Source: Tetmemena sp. SeJ-2015
Taxonomy: Eukaryota; Ciliophora; Spirotrichea; Sporadotrichida; Oxytrichidae
Direction of reading: 5' to 3'
Assembly (NCBI GenBank): GCA_027382625.1
Contig: JAJKFJ010020851.1
Span: 62,001 to 126,000 of the forward strand
Length of the DNA: 64,000 nt
Under the pieces are notes generated by a model. It saw only the letters and a program-made list of their open reading frames with translations, was not told where the DNA came from and did no database searches. The position numbers and the translations under genes were made by a program. Position 1 is the stretch's first letter. Every line of letters starts with the position of its first letter. This document shows, in pieces, positions 12,361-24,499 of this stretch.

Positions 12361-13563
12361 GCTTTGACCAAGAGTTTAGTTGCTATAATATCACGCAGCG
12401 ATACAGCCAAAGCTGACACAGTTTAAAATCTAGGAGGCAAGATAAAAGATTGGGAGCAAGAAGGAGTTCAATTATTTCCTTGCTTAAGAGCGTGAGCCTT
12501 ACCTGCCTAAACTAAACTACTCTAGCATCTACTTCTACAGGAGCGTCTTCAAAGGGGAGAAAGAGATAGTCTCTTGTCACGAGCAGCACTTGAAGTTCAA
12601 GGATGTGATCGTAGAAGCAGTGTCCTTGATTGAGGACTTCACCGTCGAGGACTTGCTAGACTTTGGTCTAAGCTAGTTTTCTCTCCTTAGGGATAAGTAA
12701 GACTGGCAACACTTGGATAAGAAGTTAATCACTGACGTATTGCTTTCACTAGAGTCGGATGGAATAAATTAAATGATCCTGAACGCCAAGCAAACTCGTA
12801 GAGAGAAACAGGATAAGATCTTAAACTCTTTGGTGATGATGAAACCTAAGCTAGCTGGTGTACTCACAATTTCCCTCATCTTTAATCGCAAATATGGCGG
12901 CAGTCTTCATTATCCTGAAGGAGAAAAGTTAAATAAACCAAGTGGATGATGGGTTATAGATTTAAATAAATTTAATATATCATCATCCTGAACAACATTG
13001 ATAGCCTTGTAAATAAAAGTGAGGAGCAATAAATTTGAATTATTAAATGGGAAAAGACTAGGTTTTGATAAGATTATTACTTGATTAATCATTGATCTAC
13101 TTAATGAAATCCAATTAAACTTTGGATGGAGTCTTAATTACATCTCTGATAATTGTATTAGTAATTCAATCTATATTAGTTTTAATCCATTTTCGTCAAT
13201 CTCTGACTAATATAGTCCTGATCCTATCTCTGATTAAGAGTTTAGTTATTAACTTATTTATTTTTATAACCCGCGATCCACTTCACTTATTTATCTTTAA
13301 TTCACTTGCTTGATCAAACACATCGCAGAGGTAAGGGAGTAAGTTAGTCAGAGAGTGGAAACAGTCAAGGAATCTCCAAGTTTTTAAAGAGAAAGGCCCA
13401 GTACAGGCATGAGGACAAGTACGGCAAGGAGGGGATAGGCAAGCTCAAGGATCTGGTTGAAGACCTCAACGACAAGCAGTTGGTCCTCTACGAAGAGTAT
13501 GTGACTGACAACGAGGATAAGCTTCAGGTGCTCAGTCTAGACAACAATAGAAAAATGACTTGA
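12361..13563 (+). CDS. Hypothetical charged protein ending at a TGA stop
   Basis: The core, about 12494-12940, is one frame with strong codon bias: YLPKLNYSSIYFYRSVFKGE, HLKFKDVIVEAVSLIEDFTV, LRDKQDWQHLDKKLITDVLL, LNAKQTRREKQDKILNSLVM. Upstream a different frame reads VQNLGGKIKDWEQEGVQLF, and the two meet at a TGA (12493-12495). The last part, about 13312-13560, reads GISKFLKRKAQYRHEDKYGK, EGIGKLKDLVEDLNDKQLVL and DNEDKLQVLSLDNNRKMT, then TGA at 13561. An intervening 63-codon hydrophobic frame (13122-13310) may be part of the protein or a shadow. No family was recognised. Confidence 0.6.
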
Positions 13564-13639
13564 CGGAGTTAACATATATATCTCTAATCCCTTAATTTAA
13601 TTAAATTAATTTATAAACAATTAATTTAATTTTAGAGGC

Positions 13640-13960
13640 CCCTAACTTTGTTGATGGAGTTGAATAAATGGATTCACGTTTGGCTTAATTCAAGACATCA
13701 CCCACACGAGAGGGGTGACACTAAACATCTCGCTGAAACAAGCAGGGTAGATACAAGTCTATTGCCATAGTCTGTAGTTTAGTAGGCTGTGGCTCTCATT
13801 CACCATGAATAGGCCAAATTCACATGGCATAGCACCTTCTCTTTTTCAAAGCACTCAGCGGGACCAACGGGGAGTTAGCTACTGCTGGCCAAAGAGTCAC
13901 TTGATACACCTCTAACTGTATCAATGCACTTATCTTCCGTTAGCTTTTATACTACTTACA
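13640..13960. other. Moderately GC-rich stretch, coding on one strand unclear
   Basis: Plus strand reads KSIAIVCSLVGCGSHSP and minus strand reads AECFEKEKVLCHVNLAYSWW. Both have acceptable codon patterns and neither could be preferred. It may be an exon of a neighbouring gene. Confidence 0.3.
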
Positions 13961-14060
13961 TTAATTACTGTAATTGGACAAGTGATGAAATAGAGTCTTG
14001 ATTAAAGTAAGGTTTAGATCAATTAAGTTTAGTTAAAAGTAATTTTGAGAGAAGCGAGGG

Positions 14061-15443
14061 ATGACTCTGGTATGAACTGCAAAAGTCAAAGGCTACAAGG
14101 AGATAATGGGTAAGGTCAAAATTTGTCTCTCTTCCCTTACTCAGTTTAGAGAACTTTAATGCTTTCGTGGACTGTCTTGAACAAGAGTAGAGTCAAGGAA
14201 CAAAGCAGCTAAACGAAAGTTTATGGCTGGAGGATGAGTAGCTTTAGCATGTGCTACCTGCATAGCCCCAGTTATTCCTGAAGACCTTCTGGAAATTAAT
14301 TCAAATTCTTCATAAACAAGAGGCAAAGATGGATTTAATCCAGTGGGAGAGTCAAGGAAAATCTGACTATCTCAATTACCTCGATTAAGCCTCTTGAAAG
14401 AGAGGAAATTTGAAAGCACAAGCTTTAGGTACCACAGAATATTTACAGAAATTTAGCAGAAAGTATTGCTTCTCTCATGACTGCAAAGCCTTCTCTTAAT
14501 TGAGATTAGTCGAGAGACAGTCGGTATTGATACTTACAAACTTAGTCAATGAGATCTGTTAATATTCGAGATCTCCTAAAGGACTTTCTTCTACCCCGTT
14601 GAATGTGCTGGACATGTACTTCGTCAAGACTCTGCTAAATATTAATTCGAATTCTTATTTCCTAAGCAATGAACTTTTAAAATAAAGATTGGTTGGCTAA
14701 CCTAATGCCAAATATCACTTGTTTAGTACGTGTGAATTAGTTTAAAAATTAGCTGAACAATTCAATGTCGGGTATAAGGAAGGCCCTTGAGAAAAGACTA
14801 GGAGTGTCCCAATTTCATGCTTGGCGAGCCGGCGGTGCTCGAAGATAAAGGTATGACTGCGGGAGTAAATTCATTCGGCCTTGAAATTATTTGAGATATG
14901 GTGTTGTGAGGAGGGTCTGCAAGGCTACGCCTACGAAGAGGGAGCTGGAGTCTAGAGAGAGAGGTGCATGATGTCTTGAAGAGATAAGTTGAGGAGATTG
15001 GCTATAGTCCTCAGTGAGTATAAGAGTGCTCTTCTCACACCCTAGTTCGATTTTGTTTTTAAATAAATTATTAAAAATTAAAAATCATGGCCCCACTCTT
15101 CATTTAGTAGTTCACAGAGACCGTGTCGTATCTATAACCACTGGTTCCAAGGCATGCAAAATCACATATCCAACACTGCCATTCTTAAAAGAAGAGATGC
15201 TATGATCAGCCACCAAGTTGAGAAGCGGAGGATAAAGCAAAAACATTCCTGAACGAGGACCACCTGGAATCACTAGATAAGCAGACAAGTGAACAAGGAG
15301 GCATCTAATCAGCCTTACTTCCCAAAGCCAGGCCCAATGACTCTTTCAAGACTATTTATCTGTAATTAGCCCCGCACATTTCTCCTTTGCCAACTCCATC
15401 TCTCACTTTGAGGGATTGGGATAATGCAAGATATAAATATTGA
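14061..15443 (+). CDS. Large hypothetical protein MTLVWTAK
   Basis: An ATG at 14061 opens MTLVWTAKVKGYKEIMGKVK. The main block then reads NAFVDCLEQEQSQGTKQLNE, QPQLFLKTFWKLIQILHKQE, LVERQSVLILTNLVNEICQY, PLNVLDMYFVKTLLNINSNS, FSTCELVQKLAEQFNVGYKE and later EIWCCEEGLQGYAYEEGAGV. The first part joins the main block either through a 35-nt intron (GTAAGG to pyrimidine-rich TTACTCAG, 14110-14144) or by a one-base change at CTT-TAA (14154-14159). The 3' end is a TGA at 15409 or 15441, depending on frame. It is helix-rich and no family was recognised. Confidence 0.6.
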
Positions 15444-15839
15444 ATAGAACTATTTGTTTGCTTGCTTCTTTACATATTTTTGCTATCTCTTTGATGATAA
15501 GTATTTAATTTAAGTCTTTCAGTAAAAAATAAGGAAATATAATACTAATTTTAAAAATATAAATAGTGTTATAAAGCATTTATATAATATAAGCGTGAAA
15601 TAAGAGCAGTATTGATAAATATTCAAGAGGGTATTGGAAAGGCTTAGGACAGGATTAACAAGGCATTCGAGTTAGAATATTTACAAATGATAAAGTGACA
15701 CACAGAGTATTTGAGAAGCTGACTTTGTATTACTTCGAATTCCGAATTCATACCTCAACTATTGCCTAATCTATATTGACAATGTTAATAATTGTTAAAT
15801 TTAAAACTACTGATTCTACTTTGAATTTTATTTAATTAA

Positions 15840-16330
15840 CATTAGTACCGGTCTAGAAAAGCATTTAAATTAAACCTATACAATTCTAGTACTCTTCTAT
15901 ACCTTTATTCAGACTTCAATCGGCAAGCTATGCAAGCAATGAAAATAGTATGTTTCAAGTGTACTTGAGAGCATTGCTATTAGTATTTAATATTTGCACC
16001 TAGTGTATTCCATGAGTCGATAGATTGATGGTATTTGCAGTACTATTCTCCAAAATACACTTAAAATATCAGTCATAATTTTATATCTATAATTTTAAAT
16101 TCTTTAAATACTTCTATGAACTCTCTTGAATCTTTTTCTATCACTCTGGCTATATGTTAAAGCATGCCTATGTCAGCAGCCATATATCCTTACTCCACTG
16201 AATACTTTAAGGCACACTCCTATGCGCTCATTTGAATAATTGTATATTCCTTCTGTGGTTTTTGATTGCTCCTCTGAATATATAAGCACACTTGGAAATA
16301 CCAGCATGACTCTCTCAAATTTAGTGCTAA
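15840..16330 (-). CDS. Hypothetical protein
   Basis: Reading down from 16330, one block gives ERVMLVFPSVLIYSEEQSKT, TEGIYNYSNERIGVCLKVFS. A one-base frame change near 16180, at TGC-TGA, leads into a single frame of about 110 codons: DIGMLQHIARVIEKDSREFI, EVFKEFKIIDIKLW, SIDSWNTLGANIKY, then YRRVLELYRFNLNAFLDRY. The plus strand of the same bases also reads plausibly (YVSSVLESIAISIQYLHLVY), so strand is not certain. Confidence 0.4.
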
Positions 16331-16379
16331 CTAAAGGAGTGGAAATAATATAATTTAAATTTTTGATTTATTGGTTGAT

Positions 16380-19140
16380 ACATGGGGAGACTGAGTAGTG
16401 TTGCTTGGGCAAGTGCAGCTGGCTGTGAAGTAGCTTTGTCGCACTTAATCTTATGCAAAAGCAGAGCTCTCATGGGTGGTATCATTGATAAGCTAGAATT
16501 TATTGAATCGCTTTAAGATGAAATTGCTTTGCCAATCACTGTAAATGCTCTTGAGAGAGTTTCTGAGTACCTCTGCTACAAGAGCAAGTATTATCAAAAG
16601 TAAGGTCATTAAATTACTCAAAATTAAACTTTAAATTTATAGCAGAAGGATCAACTCTCCTTAGAATTAGAATAGATGTTTATAGCAACTCCCTTGCCTT
16701 CTTTTTATGACAATGCTTGTTACGTAAGTTGTTTCTAGTACCCACCATATATAACCATCACTGGAGTAGAGATAAGCATTAGAGAGAATAAGTATAAGAC
16801 TAAAAAAAGTATATATTTGAATTATATAGTTAAACTTTTAAGAAGTGCTCCATTCAAGAAAAGTACAATTGGAAGTAGAATAAAGAGAACTGCTCCAAAG
16901 GACTCTCAAAGCTGTACCACCAGCCATTCCCAGAACTTAGTACCTGAGCACTATTGACTGAGAGATTTCAGAGAATATAGTGGATATTGTGCTACACAAG
17001 CAAGCAGATAGTAGGTGTTTAGCCAATAGACTTAAGAATGCCTGTGTAAGGTGTGTCTATCCAGACCTAGTAAATGGCTCTGGTAACCATTGAATATTTG
17101 ACTTAGTGTTAGACTATCATGTTGTTAAAAGATAGTATAATATTTATTATATTTTCTCCTTTACTGGCAAAACCAATTTCTTTTTAAAGAGTTGAATACT
17201 GTGAATGCCCAAAAAAGAAGGATAGAAAATAATAAAGGGTAGTTCAGCATATTCAGCCTGCTTTTGCTCTACTCGCTTTGAGACTATTGCTTTCAACTTT
17301 TTATTTAACTCAAAATCACTCTTACTTATTTTCTTAAAAAAGCAAATCTAAAACGTAAATTGGTGTTAAAAATATCGCATAGGTTAGTAGTCTAAATATA
17401 TCTAGAAGAGTAATAGTCCTTTGAAGAGTCAGCTTTGCTTCTCTGCCTTCTAGTATCATATTCAGACCTGCCAACCAATTACAAATGCTATTCCCAACTT
17501 CTAACAACATAATTTACGTTTGGTTACCTTGTATCCTTGCTTTCGCTATTCTTTCTGCTGCAGCTATCAATAAAAATTCAATACTTTAAATAATCAATAG
17601 AAATAATACAAATTTAAAAGTTGAGCTCTTAAAGTGTAAAGAAAGGAATAAGTAAGCTTGAGGTTCTTCTAATTAAATTTTATTTGAAAATATTTTATGG
17701 ATGTTAAAATAAAACTATCACACTAGGATACGCAATAAGCAAGTGCTATAGGATCCAATATCATTATTTTAAAGATATAAAAGTGAAGGAATAGTTGAAT
17801 ATTGGTGTGTATCTGCTTGCCAACCCTAATTCCATGTCCATATTTTAAAGTAGATGACAATCACCATGATGATATTATAAATAAATAGGAAAATATAATG
17901 TCTTTATACTGATTGTTGTTGCAACTCTTCTAAAATAAGTAATAGAGAGAGTAACTAACTGAATATTTCTTATAAGTGGGTTTAATACCATAAATTCATT
18001 ACAAGCAGCTTCTATGAAAGAAAAAGACTTCTCAAGTTCTATTATTAATATATCATTCATCCTCGGATTCTAACCTCTCAATTTTATCTTTTAAAGATTG
18101 AAGTGTAGAATGTCGTCCTCCTTAATCTCACCATCTCTGAAGCATTTCTTGTATATTCACTTTTCAAGGGGCTGTAATATATTGAATATGTTATTTATTG
18201 GTAATCCATTAAGCTATAAGTAAAAATTAAAAATATTTATAGTCTTACAAACGCTTGATGAGCCAGGGAGCTCTTATGCAAGTGCTGCTGTTAGCACAAA
18301 ATTAGAAAGTACTCTTTATTTAAAAGCAAAATTCGAGTTACTAGTGAATCTATAAATGTATGATTGAGTATTAGAATAAGGAAAAATTTTATGAGGGTAA
18401 GTTAAAATATAAATTTATATCAAAATGAAAAAGACTCGCTCAAAAAGAAGATTATCTTCTCTCGATTTGTAAGTTTTGTTTATTCCGACAATGAACTTTG
18501 AGTTTGATTACAAGGGTTTTGAGTTTTATTATAGTTGAGTTTTGTTAGAAAATTATTTCATCTTTCATTCTTTAGGCATTTACTTCCATTTCTAAAACCT
18601 TCAGGCTTCAATATGTCAATGATGTTCTTTGATCTAGAAAACTAATTTTACTCAAAATATTCATGCAAAATAAGAAAAGTCTTAATACCTAGTTTTAGCA
18701 CGTAGCCCAGAAGTTGAATAAGTAAGTTAAAAAATTTACAATTCCTTATTTAGAAAATATTGTGGGAACATACAAAGGGGAACCATTATTTTTTCTCTAA
18801 TCTATTAGGGTTTCTTAAATTATCTTAAATTGATCATTTCAGGCGGTTTTTTTTAAATATAAGTTTCTTGCTTTGGTATGAGATACCTTTTCTGCTCCCG
18901 TATATAATAAATATTTATCCTCTCCTTCCTCTCTAAATGTAAATTTACATTTCTCTTTCAATTTAAAAGAACTTCACAGTTTCTAGAGGCATTTGGAGAG
19001 ATATGGAAACTGAATCGCATGTTTTACTCAATAATGGTTATCATTAAATTGTTTTAACTCAAACTAACAGTATAAAAGGCTAATTAAGTTTATTTAACTT
19101 TTAGTATATTTAAGTTTTAAGTAAGTTTATTTAAGCACCA
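16380..19140. other. Mostly AT-rich stretch, no gene called
   Basis: Short open readings occur on both strands (for example minus 17875-18060), but none is long enough or biased enough to call. No RNA gene or repeat family was recognised. Confidence 0.25.
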
Positions 19141-19154
19141 ATTAAAATTTTAAA

Positions 19155-20060
19155 GATCGCCACAATTATTTTTGCCAAACTGCTCTCAAGGAGTCTCACG
19201 ACTTCAACTCGAATAAGGAAGAGATTAAAGAGTAAAGATCAACGTGACCTCAAGTCTAGTCTGACAATGTGCCTTCAGTGATCTAGCAAATTTAAAGTGA
19301 AGAGGCAGACGGCAAAGATTTCATCCTCAGAAAGAGTGGCCGACCTTCTTTATATGAGGGAGCTGAACATCCTGAATTAATGGACAAGGCAAAGATGATA
19401 CTCCTGTTTCTCGATTATGACCTTGAAAGGATTCTTAAATTAGATGAGTTTAAGCTTTTGAGAGATTCTTCACCTAGATTTCAAAGCTAGCTTGTTTTGA
19501 ACAAAGCCAAAATAATGAAGCAAATTGTTTCAAGATTTTTCAACTCTTAGGGCAAGATAGCCTTCAAAATAATTATGGACTATTGAACGATGATTGAGCC
19601 CATACCTTCACTCCAAAGGACGGTCGTTACATTTATCTCAGCATGATATACTTAGATTCCTAAAGTGAATTATAGAGCTAAAATTTAATCTGAGATAACC
19701 TCTAACTATTTGAGAGAATACATGCTTCTCAAACCTTCAGAAAGGTATGGGTTCTTAGAAAAATATCTACCTAAGAAATAACTAAAGTCTTCCCGAATTT
19801 TTAATTAACTTGAAAGCAACTCACCCTTCTAATTTTTATGATGGAATGTTCAGTCTTGTGCATGATCAAAATCTAAAATTGATATTGGACCTTTAGATTA
19901 AACTTGACTGTTTGAATATTCTTTGATCTTTTATCATGAGGAAATAATTCTACCTCAATTTATTGAAGAATTATATTATTGGGATAGACCAAATTCCGAG
20001 TAGAACCTGGGATTAGTTTCATAAATGAAGGAAAGGACTTTTCTAAAGTATTGGAAGATT
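19155..20060 (+). CDS. Long hypothetical protein
   Basis: A frame of about 220 codons reads HNYFCQTALKESHDFNSNKE, EADGKDFILRKSGRPSLYEG, AEHPELMDKAKMILLFLDYD, LERILKLDEFKLLRDSSPRF, AKIMKQIVSRFFNSQGKIAF, then SNYLREYMLLKPSERYGFLE. Codon bias is strong. Near 19785 the frame changes by one base, at AAA-TAA, and continues EFLINLKATHPSNFYDGMFS and LVHDQNLKLILDLQIKLDCL. No family was recognised. The 5' end is unclear. Confidence 0.6.
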
Positions 20061-20299
20061 TATTTGCAAATGACAGCAAACAAATAGGAATAGGTCTTTT
20101 GATAGTTGAAACTTTATGTCATTCAAGATAGATGTTTAAGTGATAAGGCTTCTTCCTTATGATAGTCAATAGAGTTCGTACTTAGATCATCAGACAAATC
20201 CCAGTCGAAGTTGTTGGTGATTTTGTATAAATTTCTGCCCTAGTCAAGCTTCTAGCTATGGGAGTTAGATATTGATTAACAGTATAAAGAGTATTTTAA

Positions 20300-22300
20300 T
20301 TGTCAAATGTGATTTTTAGCTTCATTCAGATTTTGCTTTGCGAATTAGTCAAAACTTGATAGAATTAAAAGAAAGAAACCCGAGATGGTTAGGGAAAGTT
20401 TCAGATTGAGTTTATAAATAAAAGTATCATAATATCGCTTGAAAAGGGTATAAAAGCAGGCCATGTTATTATTGATATCATAAATGGTAATGAAAGTTCA
20501 ATAAATAAATTCTTAAGAACCCTAATATAATTTTATATTAAATTGAGTGAGGAATACAGACATTAATATAACAAAATTAGATCAATTCAACACCATTAAA
20601 TGCTATTTGAAAGAAAAAAGCAATTATTCTTCTTTCTTTCATCGATGGTCAAGTTTATTTTACCTAATTTAAAATTTTATAGAAGAAGAGGATAGAGAAT
20701 GAGACATCGAAAGTATGAAGTTCAAGAAAGAAGCAAATTAGTATATAAACAAAAATAGGCTATATATATTCATATCGCAAATAATTACATCTTCTTTAAG
20801 ATTTATTTTCTCAATCTGTGTATTTATTTACAGTTGTTTAAGGACACTCGACCTTCTATTCTTCATTGAATTCTCTCATGTATAACTACTTTCGGGCATC
20901 ATAAAAATTAAAGCAACTAATTTTATAAAAGAGTTAAAGATTAATAAACAAGTTGTGAAGATAAATAGAAAGAAACTAGCGGGATAAGTTTAGATACGAC
21001 TGATAAATTAATCATTATAAATAATTTATAAAATTTTGTTTTGAGAATGAGGTTAATACCAAGTACAATCTCATTAAATTTCATATCTAGAGCGAATTAC
21101 ACAGAGCATTAGAATGAATATATGGTAAAGATGTATGCATAGATACCTAGAGAAATATGCAGTAAAAATAGAAAGCATTTTATTTATCTCTCTTCAAGAA
21201 AGATTCTTAAGCAGAGAAGGTGAAGCGAATCTTATTTTATGAATTTAAAATGTCGCTTTGCTTTCTAAAAGCTCTAGCTAATAGCAGTTTTTGTTGTTGT
21301 TGAATAGTTTGGTATTAGGCTAGTTTAAGGACAAGAAATATTAGGAAATTTTTAATGCAACATCTTCAAGGCATATGAAAAAGACGGTCATATTATTAAT
21401 GCTCAAGGTATTATTCTGAAATGAAACTAGATAAGCGCCTCACATCACTCTGATATGTTTTAACACTCATCCTTAAAATCACTTTCAGACTTACAGGTCT
21501 GTGGCTTCTTTTGTGAGGCTGACAGCAAAAATAAGGTGGCTCCCTTACTTTATTAAAATCAAAGATTTGTTCTATCTTGTTTATGCAAGAAGACTCAGGG
21601 TTTTAATTTAATCAAGATAGATTAACCAATAGCTTAGATAGCAAAGTAGCAATATTGGAGGCATAAATTTTAACTTTAATAAGCCAAGCTCGAATGAGAT
21701 TGATTAGTAAACTCTTTCAAACAAACTTAGCGGACCGGAGAAGTTTGAGATTTTCTTATTATCTTTACAAGATAGCAAGTTTACTAGAATCAAGTCCTTA
21801 GTACATCCTTTTTCTAAGTTACAGAATTTAAAGATAGTAAAGTTTGAGAGCAGTTATCACTTGCAAAGGCTTCTTAAAGAACTGAAATTTAAAGTCATGA
21901 AGAGTAGATTCTAAATAATCTTTGCCCATGTGATTTAAAACTTTATAAAAGATAAAAGCAATTCCTAGTGACTCACTCCCACTTTATTTGTAGCACTTTA
22001 AATAGAACTCTCAAAACATTTTCCACATAGCATGTTTTTAATTCTCTAGAAGTGCATTAAAGGAAAATTTAAGACACTTCAAAATAGAGCAAGTCAATAG
22101 ATTAGCTAAGTTGAGAAATGAGTCCTCGAATAATTTTGTTAAATAAATTATGGCTTCAATAAAACTTACTGGACTAAGCTGAGTGTATCAACTTGCCAGT
22201 GAGTAATTAATTTTAGGGTTAAAGCTCTAATCCTCTGTTTGAAGCCAGCACTAAAAGTATAAGAATGGTCAGTATAATGCAAAGTTTAATAAGATATTTT
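20300..22300. other. AT-rich stretch with scattered coding-like fragments
   Basis: GC content is low. A few readings of 30-50 codons exist on both strands but no gene model could be supported. Confidence 0.25.
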
Positions 22301-22329
22301 TGTTTTGACTTTATTTATAAAACCAGACT

Positions 22330-24360
22330 CTGCCTTTACGAGGAGGGCAGCCTTATATACGGACGATAAGAGACGCCAATAAAATAATGTACAATAACTT
22401 CTAGAGAAGACTTAGACTAATGTGAGATCAAGCAATTAGATCTAGCAGAAATTAAAACTCAGCAGGCATAAACTCTACATCGCAAGTTGCCTCAGCGTTC
22501 AAAGACAAGCAAGATATTCTTGCCAGATTAAAGTTTCGATTAAAATACAGTTCTAAGTACTTAGAGTGTGAAACTGAGTGAAATTCTAAAAAGCTAGAAT
22601 ACCATTTCAGATACCTGCTGGGGTATAATGTTCATTGATTCTCATAATATTTGTGATTTAAGTTATTATTCTGAGCAAAACATACAAACACTAGAGTTTC
22701 TTCAGCTAGCAAGCAGTATTCTTGGCTAGAAGCAGCAGTAGTATTTCAATCTGACTGTTTCAACTTTAGAGGAAGAGGGCATGGCTATGATCAAGGCCAA
22801 CTTCGAATTCCAAAAGAAGGAGGAAGACTTTTCGTAAATGGAAATCTAGTGAATAAAAATGCAAGGAAAATTATAAATTTAAATTAATAATGATATTTTT
22901 TGATATTGTATTTAAAGACTATTAGTTTTATTTTTCAGGAGTAAATGGAAATAACTAAACGGAAGCATAGGAACTGGAGAAAGAAATGCAGCAAATATAT
23001 ACAGACGATAATTCAACAAGAGCTATCTTACAAGTTTATGCTAGCTGATTTCAGTTTAAGATAATCAGACTATAGATTTAAATTAAATTTTATTTAAGCA
23101 TAGATTGAAAGCATAGAGTTTTATTTTTAGTTTAAGTGACAGTGACAAGGTGGTTTATGGCTAAGAGGAGGGAGACGAGCAGGAGTTCACTCATCAACTA
23201 GCCTGACTAGGCGAGGATAAAGAGGAAGAAGAGGATCAAGAGTTTACTCATGCTTGACTAGTCTCTAAAGAAAGACAGTCAGTCGAAGAATTTAAAATAG
23301 ACTCTTGGACGAAGAAGAGTTCACAAGTCAGAAATAGAGTAGCCAAGAGCAACGCCAACTAGAATGAGAACTCAGGTGAAGAAGGCATTCAAGAGCAAGA
23401 AGAGGAGTACGAACAGGATGGCCTAGAGCATGGTCAAGAACAGCTCAACAACTATTAAGAGCAGGACGATAAAGAGGAGGATGATGGGGCCGCCTAAGTA
23501 GAAGCCAAAGTTAAACTGAATAACCAATTATAATTTAATAAAATTAGTTCTTCCCTGCTTCTTCCCCGCTCATAGAACAAGCCTAGTAAGTATAAATAAA
23601 AAAAGACAGTGGTATCCTCTGCTATAATTGTGGCCTCAACTCGCTTGATGAGGATCAGGACCATAATAATTTCTTTAAGTGAGGGGTCAAAGACATTTAG
23701 GAGCTCAAGTGGTGGCTGGGCTCAGTCAAGTTACCTATTAAACCAATGGAAATGGGGAAAGTACTGCTACCATAAGTAAGGTTTAAACTAGAATGTAAGT
23801 AATAATGTAATTTATATATTCGTCTATACTATAATATGGTTATTCAGCTAGATGTAGCTGGCCAACTTATGTTAACCGAATAGACCTAAATTACTATGCC
23901 TTAAAAAAGACTAAGAAAGCATTTGCAAAGTAGTTGAGTATCTGGAGCTGGCAAAGTAATATGAAAGTATTGAATCTCAAGTATTTGATTACTCTATGAA
24001 GGCAGGATCTCGCGATAAAGAGGAGAAAATATCTTATTTGTTGCAGCTAGAAATGGATAAATATACATACGTCTCCTCTTTCTTTGAAGAGAGGTTTAAA
24101 GAAGGCCACATGAAGATTAACATAATCTAGATACTCAGCAGTCTAGTTGAGGATGTCTTTGGACACTTCTGCAGACTCTTTAAAAAGCAAAATCAGCCCA
24201 GATGAGTTGAACAAGATTGGAGAAATAAGAAGAAGTTGGTTGGTTCTGAATGTCGAGAGAAGGCTGAAGAGATGCTTTGAGGTTTGAGAAAGTAAGGTTT
24301 TCAACAAGGAGTTTGGGATCAAATGCATAGAGTCTTCTCTCAAGTTAAATTAGCAGATAT
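22330..24360 (+). CDS. Protein with acidic repeat region and Cys-x-x-Cys motif
   Basis: Several blocks on one strand probably form one gene. About 22330-22850 reads LYEEGSLIYGRQETPIKQC, LDLAEIKTQQAQTLHRKLPQ, LSTLEEEG-type helix and ANFEFQKKEEDFSQMEIQ. About 23140-23510 is a Glu/Asp/Gln-rich tract in which QEFTH followed by a short linker, Trp (TGA) and Leu occurs twice. About 23600-23790 reads SGILCYNCGLNSLDEDQDHN and ELKWWLGSVKLPIKPMEMGK. After a candidate intron, 23880-24160 reads VVEYLELAKQYESIESQVFD and LLQLEMDKYTYVSSFFEERF. No family was recognised. CYNC could be half of a metal site. Confidence 0.6.
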
Positions 24361-24499
24361 TTAAATTTTCAAATAAAAAATAGTAATAAAACAAATAGAA
24401 AATTTAAGTTTTTCAAATGCAACTTCTCATACCTTTGGACTGCTTCTTTCATAGTAAGAATTAGTACAAAGTTAACTAGCCTAGATAATTATATGTGGG

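Noticed and set aside
22850..22940. A 90-nt GT-AG intron inside the 22330-24360 gene
   Set aside because: The stretch begins GTGAAT and ends TTTTTCAG, but the reading can also pass through it. The evidence did not favour splicing, so it was not listed as a feature.
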